Below are positions 58,288-64,000 of a stretch of 64,000 nucleotides of DNA, in pieces. Within the stretch, counting starts at the first letter, position 1, and each line of letters begins with the position of its first letter. A program made the position numbers and the translations under genes. The notes beneath the pieces are model-generated. The model saw only the letters and a list, made by a program, of their open reading frames with translations, searched no databases and had not been told where the DNA came from. Source of the DNA: Fennellomyces sp. T-0311 (lineage: Eukaryota; Mucoromycota; Mucoromycetes; Mucorales; Lichtheimiaceae); the NCBI GenBank assembly GCA_025266875.1, contig JALLLT010000016.1, positions 682,001-746,000 of the forward strand, in the 5' to 3' direction.

Positions 58288-59110
58288 ATGTGAGTTGAAT
58301 TTTCTCAACTTTCTCGCTCTCTCCATCGACACGCCTTCGTTCAGAACCAAACGACCCTGTTGTATAAGAACAGCTCGAAATGTGTTTCCGTAAAGACTGG
58401 CGCACCGATGGGAGAACGAAAAAATTTTACATCATGCACGACTCCCAGGACTCACCAAAAGTTGAATTTTCTCTGAATTAGGGTCAACCTGCGCAACCAG
58501 AAACGTTTGGCCGCTTCCGTTCTTAACTGCGGCAAGAGAAAGATCTGGCTCGACCCCAATGAGGTCAACGAGATCTCCAATGCGAACTCCCGTAAGTCTG
58601 CGTGTGCTGCGGTCAGAAATTGGAGGAGGCTAAAAATTATTCATGATAGGCGCCAACATCCGTAAGCTCGTCAAGGACGGTTTGATCATCCGTAAGCCCG
58701 AGATCAGTCAATCCCGCTTCCGTGTCCGTGAGCGCAACGAGGCTAAGCGTCTCGGTCGTCACATGGGCCACGGTAAGAGAAAGGGTACTGCCAACGCCCG
58801 TATGTCTCGCCAGGTCCTGTGGATGCGTCGCATGCGTGTCCTCCGCCGTCTTTTGCGCAAGTACCGCGAGGCCGGCAAGATCGACAAGCACTTGTACCAC
58901 ACCCTCTACCTCAAGTCCAAGGGTAACGGTTTCAAGAACAAGCGTGTCTTGATGGAGTACATCCACAAGGCCAAGGCCGAGAAGTTGAGAGCCAAGACCT
59001 TGAGCGAACAGGCTGAGGTTCTTCGTGCCAAGAACAAGGCTCTTCGTGAACGCCGCCGTCAACGCGCCGAGGAGAAGAGAAACGCTGCCGTCACTGCTGC
59101 TGACCAGTAA
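58288..59110 (+). CDS. RPL19: 60S ribosomal protein L19 (eL19)
   Basis: Structural protein of the large ribosomal subunit. The ATG is split by an intron: AT at 58288-58289, followed by donor GTGAGT (58290) and acceptor TTAG (58481), then G of the start codon at 58482. Exons 58482-58591 and 58650-59110 follow, giving 190 aa (yeast L19 is 189). The sequence is the family throughout: [59 protein letters not shown] and the long basic C-terminal helix ending in [12 protein letters not shown]. Codons are strongly biased to C/G third positions (AAG, CGT/CGC, GCC) unlike neighbours, the usual mark of very high expression. Confidence 0.97.
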
Positions 59111-59448
59111 AAAAAGCGTGGATTTGCTGTTTTCTTTCTTTATTTTTTTCGCATTAAACGATAAAAACAGAGAGGGATCATGGGTTGTGCCGTTCCTTAA
59201 TTAATCATGCGTGTGCTGAGTGCTGTATGTGTGTGTGTGCGTGTGTGTGCGCTGATGTGGACTGTTCTTGCTGCTGCTGCGCCGCAACGCGCACCCCTCC
59301 TTTCTTTCAGGTGCCACATGATGCCCGACAAAGCTTACCTCAAAGGGTCATTCTGTTATGTGTGCGCGCGAGGCTGAGGCATATGCAAACAGGCTTTTTC
59401 CTCTTTCTCTCTTCCCTTCCCCACCCCTCCTCCCTCTCTCTCCTCGCC
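59111..59448. promoter_or_regulatory. RPL19 3' region and CT-rich leader of the Rho GEF gene
   Basis: 338 bp. A (GT)n stretch lies near 59227-59250. From about 59392 to 59445 the plus strand is nearly pure pyrimidine (CTCTTTCTCTC... type) ending directly before the ATG at 59449, like the tract upstream of CYC8. Confidence 0.6.
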
Positions 59449-62400
59449 ATGAGCCTTCACCAAAGGTTTCGACCGCAAGCCCCGCCGCCGCCTCCGCCAC
59501 CTCACAGGCAGCCGCCCTGTTTTGACTCGGGCGTCAGTGCTCTTGAGGATTGTGGTAATGAACCTGAACCGCCGCCCCCATGGCTCAACCCAAACAGACC
59601 GCTGCGACACGCTTCCTGGCGCAAACGTAACTTTTGTGCTTCTTGTTCCAAAGCAGCCGTTTAATAATGCAAATAAAAAACGATATAGATTATGCGCCTT
59701 CGACGTCAACAAGGCCAACCATCAACACTTCCCGACAGCCAGTCAAGGGCATCAGCATTGGGTCTTATCCTGCCCTCCAATCTCACGTGGCCAACGAGTT
59801 GAGGCTGCGGATCATGCTCAGTGATCGATTAAAAGATGGTATTGAATATAAGAATGCATTTGATGGCCAGGAAGCAGTGGTATGTGTGTGTAACACCCCA
59901 CCTTCGAACCTCAAAAATAACAAAAGAAAAACATAGGATAAGCTGTGCAAGATCATCAATTCTAAGGATCGTACGCTTGCGTTACGTGTCGGCAGGGTAT
60001 TAGGTTCACAACGATTGTTCCACGACGTCAGTTACGAGCGTCGACTGGTTGACTCATCGTTCGAAATATATCAATTTGACGACCGCGTACTGATATCAAC
60101 CTTACAAGACACCGGATCACCCGGCACCATGACCATGAGCAGCAGTGGCAGCAGTCATAGCAACAGCAGCGGCAACAGCAGCACGAGTAGTAGCGTGTTG
60201 GGTGATCCTCCTGCAGCTTTTTACGAGTTTCGACCCGATTCATCTGATCTTGCAGCGTCTGCTGCAGCCGACGAGTTTCCAAATGGCGTATTTACCGACC
60301 TAACTTTTTGTTACTCACCCACCTGTATATACGACAACAAACCATGTTATAGCTACTTTTGCCCAAAACGTATTGCTGAGCGCGTATGTTTTTCCTTCTT
60401 TTTCTCTGTTTAATTTAATTTGAACATTGATTTTTTGTGTAGCAACGGCAGCAAAGTGTTGATTCAACATTGGAAAGATCATCCTTGTCGCTAAACTCAC
60501 TGCAATACCAACGTCCGCCTGAACTTTGGGTCGATGTCGTTCCGAAAGAAGTCCGCGATTCAGTCTCAAAGACAGAATGGAAACGCCAGGAAGCCATATT
60601 CGAGTTGGTGTGCACGGAAGAGAACTTTATCAAGACAATCGAATACGTGAACGAGGCACGTTTTTTAAGCACGAATGTGTGTCTATTTACTAAACATAGC
60701 ACTGTAACACTTAGTACAGATGTGGATTGAGCCCATCCGGAACTCTGACGATATCATACCCGACCTGAAGAAACGAGAAAAGTTCATTCGCAGCGTCTTT
60801 GCCAACACAATGGAGATATACGACCTTCATGTGCAGTTGTTGACCGCGTTTCAAGAAAGACAGAGCAGGAGTTACGTTGTAAATAACATTGGCGATGTGA
60901 TGCTGGAGTTTGTCGACCGCTTCGATCCATTCATCGAGTACGGTTCCAGTCAATACAACGCCAAATACGTTCTGGAACAGGAGCGAACGGTCAACCGAGC
61001 GTTTGCAGATTTTGCAATGGTAATACACCATACAAATTTGGTAACGATCTGCAATCGTTTGAGTAACGTCTATGGTTACAGAAAACGGAGGAGCACCCAG
61101 TGTCGCGGAAGTTGCCGCTCAATGGGTTCTTGTCGCAACCTACAACACGGATTGGTCGCTATAATTTGTTGCTTGAAGGCATCTTGAAGCACACACCCGA
61201 AAACAACCCAGATCGCCAAGATATTCCCAAGGCCATGGAGATCATCAAGGGGGTACTGACCAGGATGAATGCAACCACGGGCCGAGCAAAGAACCGATTC
61301 GATTTGATGCGCATTAATGCACACCTTCGCTTCAAGAACCCAGAAGATGCAGTTGTATGTATCACTTGATTGCGCTCACAATATTTCGCTAATATCTTTC
61401 GCCAGGATTTGCGGTTAATGGATGAGGAGCGCGAGATTATCAAGGAGGATAAGCTACGAAAGACACACAACTCGGATTCAACGGAATATCAAGTTGTTCT
61501 TTTTGACCATTATCTGGCCATTGCACGAGTGAAAGTCGAGAATGCCGTACAACATTATATCATCCAGAGACCTGTAAGTGCCCCTTTTTGTCTCGGAACC
61601 TGCAATTACCAAGCCTAATCCTGCTAGCCTATTCCTCTCGAGTTAATATCGATATCTATATCCGAGCCTGGCAAAGGCCGGAAATCCAATCCAATCCTGC
61701 CGCATTATTACATGCCTAGTGGCCATGCAGCCAGCATGGGGCCTCATTTGGCAATGCGGGGTTCTATGGACAGTGGTACTGGAAGCGTAGCCATGAATCA
61801 TAATGGGACTGGCGGTGGCCTCATTGGTTCGCGCCCATCGTTCCCAATTACGTTTACCCATCTGGGAAGAAAAGGCGCTGGCAGTATCACGCTGTACTCG
61901 TCATCTGTGCAGGCGAGAAAACCATGGTTTGACAAGATCCGTGATTTGCAGGCAGAAAGTGACAAGCGGCATGCTTGGCTTGTCCCAACACCTGCAGTGA
62001 AAGAACACCACTTCTTCGTTCTGACCAAGATCAATCACCTGGTGACATTCAGTAAGCGTTATCACTATGTCTAGATTATTTAAATTCATGAGTTATGTAG
62101 ATGATGGTCGACAGTATGTTCTTGCAGCAGACGATGGGGTTTATGTTGGCCATACAGAACGATCCAGTGTCCCGCGCAAGGTACTGGCTATCGAGCGTGT
62201 GACACAGGTGGAGGTGCTTGCATCGGCACAAAAGCTACTGGTACTCGCGGATCGAACACTGTACGAGTATGCATTATCGGTTGTGAACGGCAGCACGAGA
62301 GATCGACCTGCCTATAACAAGTTGCGCACCCATGTGCCATTTTTCCATGTCGGATTCTGTTTGAAACGCCATCTTGTGTGTGTACCCCGCATATCCGCTT

Positions 62401-63263
62401 TGCAGACCACCATCACTGTATTTGAATCGCAGCGGTTCGAGGAGTATCACAGAAGGCACCAGAATTCGCAAGGAAGGGTACCGTCGCCACTGGATGTGCG
62501 CATGCGGGAATTCTCTGTATACGGTGTGCCAAGTGAAGTGTGGGACATTGAGTTATCCAAATCACTCATGCTGGTAACAACGCCTCGCGGTGTGATCATC
62601 TTGGATATGCGTGATTCGAACAAAATGTTTCGACGTAAGTAGGGCTTTTGGGAAAATTAGTTTCGTTTGGCTTACAGTTTATTTATAGCATTGCTGAACC
62701 ACGATGATCCATCGCTCAAGTTCATCACAGTGCGAGAGCGAGATCATTTACTTCCCACTCGAAAACGTATTGTCATGTTCCGGACTCCAGAGGCTCAGCA
62801 TATCTTGTGCTATGACGGTAACTTTCTATTATTGGATGGCACCGATATAGTTTTCTGATTCGAGAACAATATAGAGTTTGCATTTTATATTGATGGACAA
62901 GGAAACCGCATTCGGCACGATTTCCTTATTCAGTGGGAAGGTACCCCCGAGGCTTACGCATTCAGCTATCCATACATAATGGCGTTCGATCCATCCTTTA
63001 TTGAGATTCGAAATATTTTCACTGTAAGTGCCTCATGAGTTATTTATAGACGGAAAAAAAAACTAATAAGAAATTAGGGCGAGCGTGAGCAAGTTATTCG
63101 TGGCAACAACATCAAATGCTTAAGTCATCATTTTGTCTATCGATCCGAAATTCCCATGGTGTTTGGCGTGATGACGGATCCACAAAATGAATGCTATCAG
63201 CAAATATTCCGGCTTGATAGGCTACCCTCCCATCGACAAAGTGCACCACCGCGGATCAGCTGA
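59449..63263 (+). CDS. ROM2: Rho1 guanine-nucleotide exchange factor (Rom2/Rgf family)
   Basis: Activates Rho1 at the plasma membrane in the cell-wall integrity pathway. Twelve exons can be joined in phase: 59449-59626, 59689-59879, 59937-60383, 60443-60655, 60720-61019, 61082-61354, 61406-61573, 61628-62051, 62101-62634, 62689-62817, 62875-63023 and 63078-63263, giving about 1063 aa. Domains in order: Pro-rich start; DEP domain (LRLRIMLSDRLKDGIEYKN to LVDSSFEIYQF); Dbl-homology domain (RQEAIFELVCTEENFIKTIEYV, MWIEPIRNSDDIIPD, RIGRYNLLLEGILKHTPENN); PH region (ITLYSSSVQARKPWFDKIRD). The citron-homology (CNH) domain follows from about residue 650 to the end (EFAFYIDGQGNRIRHDFLIQW). This is the standard Rom2/Rgf order. 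The fourth intron seems to use a GC donor (GAG followed by GCACGT); a GT alternative would add two residues. Confidence 0.93.
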
Positions 63264-64000
63264 TGATACAACCAAGTCTTATTTCTATACATTTTTATCA
63301 GTGCTCCCTCTCTTCATAATGAGATACCCCTCCCAATCATGTACTTAAATCCAGTGACACCGCATTAATATTTAGTGGTATGGTCACCTTTATATATAAA
63401 CATTCTATTGCTGTATAAGAAGACGGATCATAGAAGTTACCTCATCTTGTGATACGTACGTACCGCATATAGATATTCAGCCCGGCAAACAATGGGGATC
63501 GGCCCTACTTAGGCAATGAACTGTATTTGGATGGCATCGCCAAGGTAAGTTGTGCGGATGGTTACGTACTAAGTCACAACGACAATAACTGCCGGTATAT
63601 TTAGCGAACAAGCTGGGAGATGAGTGCATACGTGTGTACTACAGAATTCCTAGTCTGGCACAACTCGCTTAGCACACTTTTGTTTGATAAAATGATTGGA
63701 TGGAAAAATTCCATGCTACCTACTGCCATATAGCGCAAAATAACTCAACACTTGGCTAACTTGATGGTAGCAATAGCATTTTACCTCTCCATGGTTCTAT
63801 GGAATATTATAGTTTTCTCAGCTGTGATAGCTTCATTTACTCTAGTTGTTGGATTCACTTATACGGAGTATTATTCTCAATACGACACATATCGTCGCTT
63901 CCTTTCTGTGTTCGCTTCATTCACAAGTAAAAGTAATTCAACACACTTACTTTCTGGAAATGCTAGTAAATAATGCTTCTGCATATGCCGGTTGTCAGCA
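63264..64000 (+). other. 3' flank of the Rho GEF gene; hydrophobic frame near the edge
   Basis: Mostly AT-rich. A frame from an ATG at 63764 to 63973 encodes about 70 residues with a long hydrophobic stretch (roughly two membrane helices) followed by a Ser/Asn-rich tail. Upstream there are GT and AG sites that could add exons, but no family could be recognised; it may be an eroded or partial membrane protein. Confidence 0.25.

Noticed and set aside
59634..59936. Alternative start of the Rho GEF at an ATG at 59667
   Set aside because: It lies within the first intron of the better model; the Pro-rich exon 59449-59626 joins in phase with good splice sites and resembles family N-termini.
1..64000. 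CRISPR arrays, prokaryotic operons, phage or plasmid functions
   Set aside because: No regularly spaced repeats, no Shine-Dalgarno-type gene starts, and all recognised genes are intron-bearing or fungal in type.

Overview
The window is nuclear DNA of a filamentous fungus, most likely an early-diverging one of the Mucorales (Mucoromycotina). The clearest marker is a divergent pair of carotenoid genes: a fused lycopene cyclase/phytoene synthase (carRP/carRA type) and a phytoene dehydrogenase (carB). This is the hallmark arrangement of Mucor, Blakeslea and Phycomyces. Genes carry many short introns (mostly 50-70 nt) with GTAAGT-like donors and short AG acceptors. Promoters often contain TATAAAA or pyrimidine-rich tracts, and intergenic DNA is AT-rich. 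Most gene models below were rebuilt by joining exons by hand so that splice sites, reading phase and protein family all agree; none was tested against RNA.

Layout, left to right. 1-2251: 5' part of the Cyc8/Ssn6 TPR co-repressor (minus). 5129-6686: TMEM115-like Golgi rhomboid pseudoprotease (plus), convergent with a secreted GH20 beta-hexosaminidase (7072-8889, minus). 11296-12101: secreted thaumatin-like protein (minus). 13218-14504: PHYHD1-like dioxygenase with a 14-nt micro-exon (minus). 17009-18052: GATA factor (minus). 18.1-23.0 kb: gene-poor and AT-rich. 23037-24097: mitochondrial nuclease NUC1/EndoG (plus). 26166-30223: exocyst subunit Sec3, 17 exons (plus). 31263-31998: ATF/CREB-type bZIP factor (minus). 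32113-33168: ABHD11-like hydrolase (minus). 33352-34053: AT-hook protein (minus). 34480-36314 carRP (minus) and 36711-38499 carB (plus) share a 396-bp promoter. 38604-38942: small protein with a PPxY motif and a CaaX box. 39267-40816: RING-RRM protein. 41793-42746: methylthioadenosine phosphorylase (minus). 45524-46836: dead Tc1/mariner transposon with intact terminal repeats and a TA duplication. 47034-49204: Zn2Cys6 transcription factor (minus). 49553-51127: mitochondrial-type seryl-tRNA synthetase (minus). 51.4-54.4 kb: broken reading frames and a foldback (MITE-like) element. 54755-56603: PP2A B subunit (Cdc55). 56927-57606: 6-pyruvoyl-tetrahydropterin synthase. 58288-59110: ribosomal protein L19. 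59449-63263: Rho1 GEF of the Rom2/Rgf family.

Functionally, carRP and carB supply the steps from geranylgeranyl diphosphate to beta-carotene (condensation, desaturation, cyclisation). Sec3, the Rho GEF and Cdc55 belong to polarity, wall and cell-cycle control. The GH20 enzyme and thaumatin-like protein act outside the cell, probably on wall polymers. The rest is mainly housekeeping. I found no CRISPR array, rRNA, convincing tRNA or prokaryotic-style operon. The most noteworthy items are the CaaX/PPxY protein beside carB, the RING-RRM fusion, the two transposon-derived structures, and several extreme exon structures (14-nt internal exon, 7-nt last exon, start codon split by an intron).
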